This document shows positions 13,635 through 23,385 of a stretch of 64,000 nucleotides of DNA, piece by piece. The position numbers were made by a program, and so were the translations under genes. Below the pieces are notes generated by a model. It searched no databases, had not been told where the DNA came from, and saw only the letters and a program-made list of their open reading frames with translations. This DNA comes from Ceratodon purpureus (taxonomy: Eukaryota; Streptophyta; Bryopsida; Pseudoditrichales; Ditrichaceae), in contig CM026426.1 in assembly GCA_014871385.1 (NCBI GenBank), positions 33,509,020-33,573,019 on the forward strand, read 5' to 3'. How positions within the stretch are numbered: position 1 is the first letter of the stretch; every line of letters begins with the position of its first letter.

Positions 13635-13908
13635 AGCTGCTCGAGGTAGATCGTTCTTCGAAGTCTTCCAAAAGTGCAAAATTAAAAGCCTATGACTACC
13701 CCAGAACCTCAATCACATTTACAAATTATAAACATTTACAAAATTCTCAAATGTAATACACAGACACCATAGAGTTCTGGAGAACAAAAACAAAGACACG
13801 TGTCAGAGTGCTGGGACCCACCTGAGTACCTCGCAATCAGCTACCCCGGGGCTGTTGAAGGCAAGGTGCTCAAAGGGGGGGGAGTGCAAAATGAGGTGGG
13901 AAATCGTC

Positions 13909-13916
13909 CTTTTATA
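13909..13916 (-). promoter_or_regulatory. TATA box of the A coiled-coil/RING gene
   Basis: TATAAAAG on the minus strand lies at the edge of motif array 2. Downstream come a C-rich tract and the leader TTGCCTTCAACAGCCCCGGG then TAGCTGATTGC. The same layout is found at 62,955 in A', and a near copy precedes the 134-aa gene. Confidence 0.7.
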
Positions 13917-13919
13917 GTC

Positions 13920-14288
13920 ACGGGCGCTAGGGAACGGGCGCGAACAACCTGCTACGGGCGCGAGCGGAAACCCGACGGGCGCGCGCGGGCGCCGACGGCG
14001 GGGTTTCGGCCGTGTATCCGTCCGCGCGCGCGCGGATATCAACGGGCGCGAGCGGTTCAGTGGCGGGTATATGACGGGCGCGAGCGGGTTTTACTGCGCG
14101 CGAGCGGGTACCGACCCGGTCTTTGTCGGGCGCGCGCGGGCGTCGTCCGGGTACCGAAGGGGCGCGCGCGCGGACGTCGATGCGGGCGCGCGGATATTAG
14201 TCGGGCGCGATCTAAATTGCACGGGCGCGATCGTCGAGCGCCAACGCTGGATGGACGGGCGCGAGCACTGGTCTAGGACGGGCGCCAC
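13920..14288. repeat. GC-rich motif array 2 of element A
   Basis: About 15 copies of GGGCGCGAGCG-like motifs (GGGCGCG followed by AGC, CGC or ATC) at 15-35 bp spacing fill the space between the 3' flank of the 134-aa gene and the TATA box at 13,909. A' has the same array in the same place (62,565-62,940). The position suggests a cis-acting promoter-proximal or transposase-binding array. Confidence 0.8.
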
Positions 14289-14401
14289 CACAAACTAGAA
14301 CACTGTTAAAAATCAGAGTAACCAAAGAGAACTTGCAAATTCAGTGTTAAAAAAAAATACTTTATTTATTTTGAAAATGTATCACTTCATTGTAATGTCG
14401 A

Positions 14402-14806
14402 TTACAGTGCCATGCACTCTAGGTACCGGTCCTCTAGGTCTTTCAAGTGCGTCTTGAAATGGTTCGTTTGAGCACTAGAGACAATATTGGGGACACAAAG
14501 TATTGCCATCTCCTTCTTCAGTTCTTTGATGAGATCGCCAATCTCACAGTCAAGTTCTTCGACAGTCGCTTGGGTTGCCAACTGCTCTTCAGTGGTTGGA
14601 GGCAGAGGGCGTCCATTCTCTGCGTAGGCCACCAATTTGTCACAGCGAGAGATCCAATCCTCGAAGAACTCAATCAGTTGACGGAGTTGCTCCAGCTTTG
14701 ACCAAATAACTGTGTCCGTTCGCTGTGCAGTGCCTGGTGGAGTGGCACCATTCGTTAAACTCATAATCGACTTGATTTGTTGGCAATTGCATAAGTTGGA
14801 ATTCAT
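14402..14806 (-). CDS. 134-aa helical protein of element A (unknown family)
   Basis: An intact single-exon frame from ATG (MNSNLCNCQQIK) to TAA. It is conserved end to end with the A' copy at 62,041-62,445, with about 113 of 134 residues identical and no indels or stops in either. The body is predicted mostly helical: a segment around LEQLRQLIEFFEDW, a loop AENGRPLPPTTEE, an acidic helix ELDCEIGDLIKELKKEM and a C-terminal helix LKDLEDRYLECM. I recognise no domain. The open frame extends 16 codons upstream without an ATG, so the MNSN start, shared by both copies, is preferred. A TATA box (14,938) and array 1 lie upstream. An oligomerising or DNA-associated accessory factor is possible but unproven. 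Confidence 0.8.
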   Translation of the reverse strand: MNSNLCNCQQIKSIMSLTNGATPPGTAQRTDTVIWSKLEQLRQLIEFFEDWISRCDKLVAYAENGRPLPPTTEEQLATQATVEELDCEIGDLIKELKKEMAILCVPNIVSSAQTNHFKTHLKDLEDRYLECMAL

Positions 14807-14937
14807 GTTGGACGGTACAGCGAATGTTGAGAAACCTACCGTAGCACTAAGCAATCAGCTACCCTTGGGCTGTTGAAGGCAAAATGCACAAAGTGGGGGG
14901 GGGGGGGGGGGGTGCGAAATCAGTGGAGGAGGGTGGC

Positions 14938-14945
14938 ATTTTATA
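14938..14945 (-). promoter_or_regulatory. TATA box of the 134-aa gene in element A
   Basis: TATAAAAT on the minus strand, 132 bp upstream of the ATG and bordering motif array 1. Between them lie an 18-base homopolymer (14,895-14,912, C on the transcribed sense) and the same TTCAACAGCCC...GGGTAGCTGATTGC leader seen at the other A promoter. The A' copy is at 61,908-61,915. Confidence 0.7.
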
Positions 14946-14946
14946 C

Positions 14947-15185
14947 TCACGGGGCCGACAGTGTGGGCGCGAGCAGGTTGGGCGCGCGCAGGCTGATACG
15001 GGCGCGAGCACGTTATTCCTAAGCTACGGGCGCGCGCGACCGTGATCGGGCGAGGGTAATCGGGCGCGATCACCGCGCGCGCGCGAGACTGACGACGGGC
15101 GCGATCAACCACATATGACCGGCGCGAACAGGCGCAAAGACGCGCGCGGACACGACGACGGGCGCCACCCATGGTAAACAGTAGT
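14947..15185. repeat. GC-rich motif array 1 of element A
   Basis: Roughly ten GGGCGCG[AGC/CGC/ATC] motifs between the terminal region and the TATA box at 14,938. They match array 61,690-61,895 of A' motif for motif. CpG density is very high. Confidence 0.8.
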
Positions 15186-15318
15186 AAATTGTGAGGACAG
15201 TAATTTTGCTCGCGGTCGGGAGCCCGTCCCATAAGCGTCTGTCCGATAACCGTCCGTCACGTTCGTCACGTGACTACACGACAATTTTTTGGCCCGTCCG
15301 TCCATTATGACAACCCTG
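15186..15318 (-). repeat. Terminal region of element A with CAGGG terminus
   Basis: The outermost 133 bp are shared with A' from 61,535. They contain GGACGG/GACGGAC direct repeats, a CACGTGAC motif and the extreme end CAGGGTTGTCATAATGG. The A' end is degraded to TTGGGTTGGCATAATAG. CAGGGTTGTC is also the end of elements C and D, which places A among hAT-type elements even though its internal sequence differs. Confidence 0.65.
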
Positions 15319-16752
15319 CGTGTGTGACTTGACCGCCATGTGCCTTGGTAATTATGTTATACCTATGTAGAATGTGGCTGGCAACAATGTTTTTTTGGAT
15401 TAAACTTGACCATGTTTCTCCCCTAAACTTGTTTTGTGGTTATTTCACTAGAAAGACCAATCCAAGGGATTATTACTCTTCATAATGATGAATTCAATGA
15501 ATGTGTCTTAGTAATCATACATGTCACTCACCCTTAAATTTTAATTTTAATTTCTATGCCAATTTGTTGCAATTAAAATCAAATGGGGAAATGATGTATA
15601 AGGCAGTGGCAATGATTGACAATTAAGGTTGCTGTGACCTTCCTAGCACCTCCTTTACGACCCCCCTAATTAACATTGCTTAAGAGTCTCAACCCCCCCT
15701 TGAAGGACGCTGCCCACGTGGCAGGCGGTTGACTCCAGCAAGAGTCTCCTTCACACCAGTCATGGGCCTTCTTCCCAAAAAAAGATATGGGGTTGACTGT
15801 TAGCTTCACTCTTCTCTTCTACTGCCGCGCTCTTGCTTCCAGCAGGCGCCTTGGGTTTGCACTGACACGGCAGTGCTTCGGCTTCTTGATCCTTCGTCTT
15901 TCTCCATACCCTTGATTCCTACCGTTGAGGAGCGCAACTTTGAACTAGGCGGAGGGGGGCGTTAGGATTTTGTGGGTGCAGAGGGAGCCGTGGAGGACTC
16001 ATCCGTGCAGCCGTATTGTGAGGTGCGACCCGTGGAGGACCTGTGAGGAGGAGGAGCCAGGGCGGTGCGCTTGGGGGAGCTGAGGAGTGCGGAGTTCGGC
16101 GGAGCCGCGAGGAGCTGGGTCGAGTTCTGAGGAAGGAGTTGGGGGAGTGAGGAGCTGGGTGGCTGTGACGAGCAGCGGGCCCGCAGCAGCTGCGCGGGCA
16201 GCAGGGGGAGAAGGCTGCGGCCAGAGCTCTGGCACTACAACGGAAGGAGCTCAACGCGGAGGTGCGACCAGCGGGGCGGGGAGGAGCTAGGGCGCCTCGG
16301 GGAGCAGTGAAGAAGGCCTGCGCGAGCAGCGGGGAGAAGCAGTTGGGCGTTGGGGAGCTTCGGCGCCGAAGGACGACCGCGGCGTAGAGGGAAGCTGAAG
16401 GGGAAGAGGGAAGTGAAGGCGTAGAGAGCGGGCTTGGGCTGCAGAGGGGAGCAGAAGGGGAAGAGAAGAGCAGGCCGCGCAGAGGAGAGCTACAGCGCGG
16501 CGAAGAGAGCTTCGGCAAAGGAAGCCAGCTCTGACTGAGCTTCAGCTTAGAGGTAAGCAGCTTGTTTTTGCAACTCTGTTTTGGCAATTTCTCTTTGTTG
16601 TTGTACAATGCGTAGAGGGGCATGGCACAGTTGGGTGAGGTCGTTCAGCCATGGCCGCGAAGGTCCTTTCAGTTGTGGGGCTTCATGTTTTCAGAACTAA
16701 ATTCAACTAAACCGAATGAATAATGTCTTGTCAGTGGTCTTCCCCTTTTCAG
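15319..16752 (+). other. Flank and 5' leader of E1a with a first intron
   Basis: 15,319-15,780 is AT-rich DNA with no gene seen. From about 15,950 the sequence becomes GC- and purine-rich, with repeated GAGGAGC tracts, and looks like a long 5' exon. It ends at TTAGAG|GTAAGC (donor at 16,553), and the matching acceptor CCCCTTTTCAG lies at 16,752, six bases before the E1a ATG. Minus-strand open frames across 15.9-16.6 kb are proline/serine/arginine-rich shadows of this tract. Confidence 0.5.
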
Positions 16753-16757
16753 CTGCC

Positions 16758-18747
16758 ATGCGCGATCCCCCTTTTGTAAAACGTGTTGTTTTTGCACTAC
16801 CAGCGCCAGGGATGTTGAGCCGTAGGAAGGGAAAAGAGGCCGTCGTGAAGAAGGAGGTCGTCGAGGTTGCTGATAGCAAGGAGGATGGCAACGATGTTGA
16901 GACGCTGTGGGATGATGCCTTCGCCTTAGACGGCTCACCCCCTGCACTTCATGAACAGCTCCACCACCTCGCCCCATTTCTGCTGGGTAGGGAAGCCGCG
17001 GATTACGATGAAGACTTCTTCCACCGCACCTTGCAGCTCTCCAACAAGGGGCTCAAGTTCAGTGACCTCAGCGGCGACAAGCATTGCAGGAAGGCCGACT
17101 TCATCGACAGATGGCCAGAGCGTTCTTCTGGGCGGCACTACGTTGCTGACTGTGAGGATCCGGAGGCCCAGAGGAAATACTGCGAGATGTACCGGTGGAC
17201 TTATGGAGGTGACCCCGACAACAGGGCATTCGGGACCTCCTTTCTTCGGGCTTGCCACCTCTACTTTGAGAAGGACGTGGATGTCAACTTCGCCTAGAAG
17301 GCGGAGGCAATTGTGAAGGGGCGTGAGAAGCTGCCAGGGCGTAATCCGCAGAAGTTGACACCCTCGGCCTTGAGGGAGCAGATTGAAGCCATTATCGACT
17401 TCCTTGCTGGCCACATCCCAGGTGCTGGCAGCAAGGGCAAGGGAGGGGGGCCGGAGTCGAGCGGAGGAGCCAAGGCAGTTGGTGCCACATCCAAAGCTCT
17501 GATCACGGCCGCGGAGGCGAAGAAGGTGAGGAGACCTAGATCCCTGCCCCCTCCTGCCAAGGCCGTGGCAGAGAAGAAGGCCGTGAAGACCCCCGCTGCC
17601 GTTGCCATCAAGGTGCAGCCCTTGGTGGCAACGGATCCGAAGCAGGTCCTGGAACAGCAGCGCCTCAAGAAGAAGTCCTTGGAGGCGGCACTTCTGAAGG
17701 TGGAGGCCAGCCAGGACCGCGTGAAGGTCGACCTTGCAACCCAGAGGGAGTACATCAAGGCCAACGAGGACGAGGAGTCCAAGCTCTATGACGACATCTT
17801 CTCCGCCCGCGAGGCCTCGAAGAAGGCCGCGGCTTATGGCAACGACCAAGAGAAGAGGCGCTTTGATCACGCGGCCCGCTTAGGCCAAGACAAGCTAGGG
17901 CTTGCAAGCAAGGCACTCCTTGAGGCCCAGGCCCGCATCGACAGGGTCTACAAGAAATTGGAGGAGATGGAAGCCGATGAGCAGAGACGCCACGCCGAGG
18001 TCTCCGCGTTGACAGCGGAGATCTCGGCCTTGGAGTTGGCATCTGCTTTCTTGCGCCCGAAGAAGGTGCTGGCTCGTTATCCATTGGAGTTCCAGGTGTT
18101 GCCAATAGCCCTAAACGACCCATGCCCCTTCTGCAAGCGTTACTTCGTTGACACCTGCTGCGTGCCTTTGTTCTGCGTCTGCTTGGCACATCCCCATTGT
18201 ATGTTTGAGGCAGTCTTCTCCCAAGACGCCCGGTATCGTCGATGCTAGCGGGGAATGACTGGAGGATGGCTTGGGGAGTGGGCTTCGACCTCGACTCCAA
18301 GGCCGCGGAGGAGTTACGTCTCACGGAGGAGATCTTCTTGGCCGAGCCTGCTTCACCACGTGCTGGCAGCAAGAGGTCCGCTGCCCCCTCTGTGGCCGCG
18401 CTTTCGCGGAAGAAGACCAAGGGCGACCAAGGTTTGTTGCCTCTAAACCTATCTGCCCATTGCTAGTTGCCTAATCCGTTGTTACATCCGAATAATTCTT
18501 ATTTTCTAATTCTTTTTTGCTGGCAGCAACTACAGAGGATGCTCTCCCCGAGTCAGACTCCCTGGCGTTCGATCCCACGCAACGCTCTCCTCATGAGACC
18601 CTGGCAGCCCTATCCGGAGAAGGGAACAAGGGCTCATCCGCCACCACGCAAGGACCAGGTGCAGCTGAGAAGAACGAGGACGACACCAACATGGAGGGAC
18701 TGTCGAGCCTTGTTGAGGCAATTGCCATAGATGCAGCCGTGGAGTAG
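16758..18747 (+). pseudogene. E1a: coiled-coil protein with RING-like zinc cluster
   Basis: ATG at 16,758 follows a consensus acceptor. The protein has a basic start (MRDPPFVKRVV), a domain with HYVADCEDPEAQRKYCEMYR and FLRACHLYFEKDVDVNFA, a lysine/alanine-rich linker, a coiled coil (about residues 300-430), then a zinc cluster: CPFC, CVCLAHPHC and a further CPLC after a probable intron. The spacing CPFC-x13-C-x-C-x3-H-x-H-C resembles the RING of element A (CAIC ... CQCMYHPQC). A TAG at 17,295-17,297 interrupts one otherwise open frame and another TAG follows near 18,246. An intron at 18,432-18,526 restores a frame ending at 18,747 (EAIAIDAAVE). It may be dead, and the exon structure around 18.2-18.4 kb is uncertain. 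Confidence 0.65.
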
Positions 18748-19978
18748 ATTCCCACCTTGGATAGTTCCGTAGGCCGGGTTAGGGCTTTGCTGGCAGCGAC
18801 TGTAGGTCCGGACTTTTATGGGCCTTTTTTGATTAAACTTTTCCGAACTTGAAAACAATTTGCCTCTGGACTGCCATGTCTCTTTGAAAGAAATGGCATT
18901 CTTGTAACCCTTCTTTTTTATTCGCAACTGTATTTCTTCTTTATTGTGGACTGCCGACAGCAAGGGCTTCACTTTAGCCACCATTTTATCCTTCGAGTTG
19001 TTGTTCTCTTCAAGCCCGCGCTGTCTGAGATCCATGGCCGTCATCATAGTTCTTTCCTTTGTATTTCCCTTCTTAGAGTGCACCATTCCGACATTTTTTA
19101 TTTCCAAGCTTTCTTGTTCTTTTTTATTTCTTTTTTCATTATTCGCAACCATGGTTCCTTTTAATTTTTGCAATTGTTTTTATATTCCATGTGCGACCTA
19201 CTTCATCTCTTCTGTACAACTTTTTTTTTTTCTATCTTATTCTATTGGAATCAGCCGTGGCCCTTTTTTGATTTCCAACCTTCCTTTCTTTCCCTTGTTG
19301 TTGGAAGCAAGGGCTGCACTGTACTCGCCACTGCCAGTTTAGAGCACTAGGTTCACGAAGGAGCCAACCTCTACGACCGCAGTGACAAACTTTACATTCC
19401 GTCCTAATTACAGTTTTATATTTGTCAAGTGCCAAACTCCATTTTGTGCCTCTGAAGGTCATGTGGTCTGTTGGTTGGAATTGTTTTTCTTTTCTTATTT
19501 TGCACTGGCAGCGGGCTCCACCGTCAATGTCGCCACCACAAGTTCTAGGCAATTTTCCGATTCAGACCCAGGCTCTTTGAAACCCCGGGAAATCTTTAGA
19601 CTTCTTGTATTTTATTTTATTTTTCATTTGCACCCTATGATTCATTTCTTAATCGCAACTGTTTTTCTTTTCTATTTCTGCTGGCAGCACGAAGATCAAG
19701 GGTACTTCAAATTTGCCTCTATATAACTCGTTAATAGAGGAAGTCCCATAGAAAGTCCTGAATGGTAAGCAAAACCACTACCTGAACTCACTAACTACTT
19801 CGAGAAGAACCTAATGACTTCCCACATACTGTAACTACCCATCCCCGAAATCACTTATCCTACAGCTCCACAATCTTCATCCTTTTGGTAATTGTAACCT
19901 CTGCAGCTGTAAGGTGTCCCTCATGGCGCTGGTTGATCTGCACCCAACAAATCCTGTCATTTTCGTTTGCTGGCAACA
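17423..19978. repeat. Dispersed TGCTGGCAGCA palindromes in block E1
   Basis: The 11-bp palindrome TGCTGGCAGCA occurs at 17,423, 18,361, 18,518 and 19,679, with one-base variants at 18,788 and 19,968 and looser relatives elsewhere in E1 (19,505, 21,412). At 18,518 it overlaps a probable splice acceptor (CTGGCAG|CA). It is not concentrated in the neighbouring elements. Confidence 0.5.
18748..19859. other. Intergenic stretch between the convergent E1a and E1b genes
   Basis: T-rich, pyrimidine-rich DNA with several ...TTTCTGCTGGCAGC-like sequences and no supported gene. It may hold the 3' regions of both genes. No terminal repeat was recognised. Confidence 0.5.
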
Positions 19979-21198
19979 AGGAGCTCCGAATAGCCAATTC
20001 CCAACACATCTAAATGACACTCTGAATTCGCCTAGACTCGTACCTTTTTCTCACGAACACCGTTGGCCTCTATCAAAACCAAGTTGTACTGCCCAGGTAC
20101 GTCATCTCCAAGTGCCATTGCAATTTCGTGTCGCAGGTGGGATACTGGCCAACCCTTGCCAACTTCGAATGTTGGCAGCAGGTTCCCCCTAAACATACAA
20201 GACACTTCCACCATCACCTCCTCTCGTAGGTGATCCAACGCTTCCCACTGACTGTTGGCAGCCCCCCTATACCTTGTATACATGAACCTGGTGTATAATG
20301 TTTGTCTTCCCACGTGATAGCAAAAAACAATGCTGGTCCTGTTGGCAACGCACTTGATGACATCTTGGCCAATGTGGAACTTCTCGTTCTACCCTGGGTT
20401 CATTGGACTGCTCAGCAGAGCCTCGGATGGACTACTCGAAACAAACAGTGTAGGTGTCCGCCTAATGCTCTCAGCAGCTACCGCAAACAAATCAACCATA
20501 ACATGAATTGGCATAAACCATTGGTGGTGGACAAAGCTGCTACCAGTTGTTGCTTTCATAGCATTTGCAAAATCGAGAGTGAGCTTTGTTCTAAACGCCT
20601 CAAATGTGTGCATGTCTGGAAAAGGCCACTCCACATCGTTGAACCCTGGAAGCGAGAGTGCTTCAACCTTCCCGTACAGCGTGTCACCTGTTGGAGGCAA
20701 ATACAGACCACCAAGGAAGAATGTACCTATGTCCAGCAACTCCGCGTGGCTCTGTTGATTCCGTGTTGCCTCCCCAATCTGAACATGGAGCACAAGAATG
20801 GGACCAAGGATAGATGCGGGATGTACCCAATCCTTTGAAAGCGACGCGTACAGGTAGTTTCCCATTCCCAAATTGGTTGCTGCCTCCGCAGGATCCAAGC
20901 GCAGATGCCTTGGTTGATATGCATGTTGAAGAAGCACCTTATCGTGGTTGCATGCTCCATGCTCGATGGAGATCCAGGAGAAATCTTTGATCTGCGCTTT
21001 GAAGGCCCCCTGAAAATTATCTCCACCATGTCGCCTTGCCTCTCTACCCCAAGGCCCATCCGACGCTGGTTGCAGCATAACCCATGAATCACGATCCACC
21101 CTCATGGGGATCCAGTTGCCCTCCAAGTCTTGAGTATTATGCAGGATGACACTCTGTACGAGGGAGTTTGGCCGTGTAGCCATACCATTAGAATGCAT
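19860..21198 (-). pseudogene. E1b: unknown protein with possible ubiquitin-like C-terminus, two exons
   Basis: Exon 1 runs from ATG (21,196-21,198 or, 15 bases in, the MATRPNSL start) to 20,044 and exon 2 from 19,937 to 19,860. The donor AAAAAG|GTACGA and acceptor GGGTGCAG| give a phase-0 intron at the same codon as in E2. Landmarks are QSVILHNTQD, NWIPMRV, WFMPIHVMVDLF, HVGRQTLYTRF and FEVGKGWPVSHLRHEIAMAL. The last 70 residues (strand, helix HLRHEIAMAL, strand QYNLVLIEANG) look like a ubiquitin-type beta-grasp, which is an inference. A single TAG (20,389-20,391) stands where E2 has Trp; otherwise exon 1 is open. It is convergent with E1a. Confidence 0.7.
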
Positions 21199-21859
21199 GA
21201 AATTTTTGACTGTGAACTCAAAAACTTACAAATGCTGTCGTCGTTGTCATCAACCGCCAGAACTACACACTGTCAACACACCCTCCGCCATCACGAACGG
21301 CTAAAACCTGCGTCCACGGCCTCGCAACCAAGGTACGACCTACCCTAAAACCTCATCCCGAAACCCCAATTCCCAACTCAAGTACTCTCTCCAACCTATG
21401 TGGATGGCAGACCGCTGGCAGCGTTTGGGAGACCACTACAGCTAAACCCTAAATCTCTATTGCACAATGCGTGACCACCCACAACCCAAATCGAACAACT
21501 TCGCCCAGCCTTTGGAGGCCTCCACCTCTCCATCCTGCTTGACAATGCAACGGCGACAACTCTCTCAGGGGAACGCATGAGGTTCGGAATGACCGTTGGC
21601 AGCATTTCGACATCAACACCTTGTGCACGTTGCATCTCAAAGGGGGAGCGGCAGTTCGATTTCGGTAGGTGGCCTGTGGAGTCAGTTTTGCAGGAGTTCA
21701 TAAAGCCCACCACTGCTGACACCCTTCTGCAATGCTCGGATTCCGTGCGCGAAGAGGCTCCATTCTCGACCTGTGGGACTACACGCGCGGGGGAGGGAAG
21801 CCTTCCTGCGCGACTATTGGCCGGACTCCCCCATTCGCGATTTGGCTCGCTTTTGGCGA

Positions 21860-21886
21860 CCTGCTGGCACCATTGGTGCCAGCAGG
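21860..21886. repeat. Perfect inverted repeat CCTGCTGGCACC/GGTGCCAGCAGG
   Basis: Two 12-bp arms separated by ATT. The arms contain the TGCTGGCA core found throughout E1, here upstream of the E1b gene. It could be a hairpin or a paired binding site. Confidence 0.6.
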
Positions 21887-22101
21887 TAAAGTGCACGGGC
21901 ATGGCAAAAATTTGGGCACAGAAAACATGGAAAAGGCCCATAGGAGACCCCAAACTTCTCCTAATCATTGTTGCGATTGTTGTCCTTCATATCAGTAGGT
22001 TTATCTTGGCTAATCCAGACATTCCGCGCACTAAGTATGTTAGTACTCCATGTCGGTTGCGCATGATTAAGATGGTTACACATATTATAGAACTCGGAGA
22101 T

Positions 22102-23385
22102 TCAGACCAGAATCATAGCTTCTTTGCTCCACACAATGTACGCGTCCCAGTATTCGAGCTCTTTCTTCCTCTTCTCCGCGCAACATGAAATCTGTAACTC
22201 CTGTGAAGCTACTATACTATGTTAACCATTGATGATCACAAATTTCCCATCTTTAATCTCGCTCCAAGACTTCGGCTTCTGTGGCAGGAGTTCTAGTTTG
22301 TCTGTCACTGGCATCAGACAGACCTTCTGTCTCTGGTTAATGTCTCCCATCCTAACAAGCTCTTCTTTCACCGATTTAACAATCTCTCTCTCTAAGTCTC
22401 GAACGATATACTCATCCTTCGCAATGTGGCACTGTTTCACATTAACTGGGAATGTGGTCTTCATGTCGAAGACATATGCGGATTCACAATCATCCTAGAA
22501 TGTCTTCTGAATCTCTATGAATTTCTGATAATCCGGGACATCCTTCTCCTTAGCCTTAGTCTTCGTCTTCTTTGTTTCTTCTGTTTGCGTGAGACGAGAT
22601 CTAGAGCTCCCTACCTTCCCTGTCTGCCTCCGTTTCTTCTTTGAAGTGGATGCTTCTTGTACATCATTGGCCGGGCGCTTGCTTCCACGTGAACGAGAAG
22701 GAGCTGGAATCGGTGATGCGTCTGTCAGTTGAATGCTCCCTCGTGATGGAGCAGCAGAGTCCTCGCGCAAAGAAACTAATGCCGAGCTCTGTAATGGAAC
22801 TGTGGAGATCTTGGAGGCGGATTTGTCAGCTATATAGTGAGTCAGTGTCAAGAAAACTCGATTTAGTCTACGTCCAAAGGATACGGCACTCAACTGTGTA
22901 ACATCTTCATTCTTCCACGAGGTCTTCTCTAGGTCGAGTATAAGATCTTCGCATGATGTTCCGATCATGCTTTTTATCAACCGATCCGCGTCAAATTGAG
23001 CATGTTCAACACCGACCTCAATTATCAACGAGTGGACGTGTGATAAGTCACACTCCAAATCTCGGTCTACCGCACCGACCACTAGTACAATGTACTTCCC
23101 GTGGTGTTCCTCGATTACTTTCATTCGCTCATGTACAGACATGTCTAGATACCGATGACTATCCTTCTCTTTATGCAAGATCCTCACGAACTTGTGGTAC
23201 CATGATACGGCCAGGGACCAACCCTTGACTTAGGTCTTGAACTGCCACAGGGAACCGTAGGAATTCTCCAACAATGGTTCAATGAAAGGGGTCGCTGGAT
23301 CAGGGTTTGTAAACTTTTCTATGAACGGATTGAGGTGACTCATGTCGTATCCATGTGGCATTAGCATTGGGGTAACCATCGTCAT
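22102..23385 (-). pseudogene. B1 main exon: unknown nuclear protein with a GQHS-type domain
   Basis: The reading frame begins at ATG 23,385 directly after an acceptor (GATTCAG|ATGACG) and stays in register for 428 codons. Features in order are MPHGYDMSHLNPFIEKF, WSLAVSWYHKFVRIL, a conserved region VIEEHHGKYIVLVVGAVDRD, a basic nuclear-localisation-like stretch (TSKKKRRQ, KKTKTKAKEK), and a C-terminal domain with FPVNVKQCHIAKDEYIVRDL and KFVIING-x-HSIVAS. The last resembles the ParB-like 'F-I-x-x-GQHS' region of plant transposon-borne proteins; this is a family impression and is not proven. Stops at 23,230 (TAA), 22,495 (TAG) and 22,222 (TAA, at the position of the Q in GQHS) break it. Confidence 0.6.

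Larger units (their letters stand above)
10036..15318 (-). mobile_element. Element A, hAT-like, left end not visible
   Basis: Read on the minus strand, the element begins at 15,318 with CAGGGTTGTCATAATGGACG, a CAGGG hAT-type terminus. It continues through a motif array, a TATA box, a 134-aa gene, a second array and TATA box, and a coiled-coil/RING gene, to a third array. The first 1 kb matches A' (from 61,535) closely in order and sequence. No matching left terminus was found between 1 and 11,000, so the satellite may lie inside the element or the left end may be deleted. CGTGTGTG (15,319-15,326) would be the target duplication if this is a real end. No transposase is visible in this part. 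Confidence 0.7.

Noticed and set aside
15919-16623. 234-codon Pro/Ser/Ala-rich frame on the minus strand
   Set aside because: It mirrors the purine-rich leader of E1a. No homology or start context supports it.
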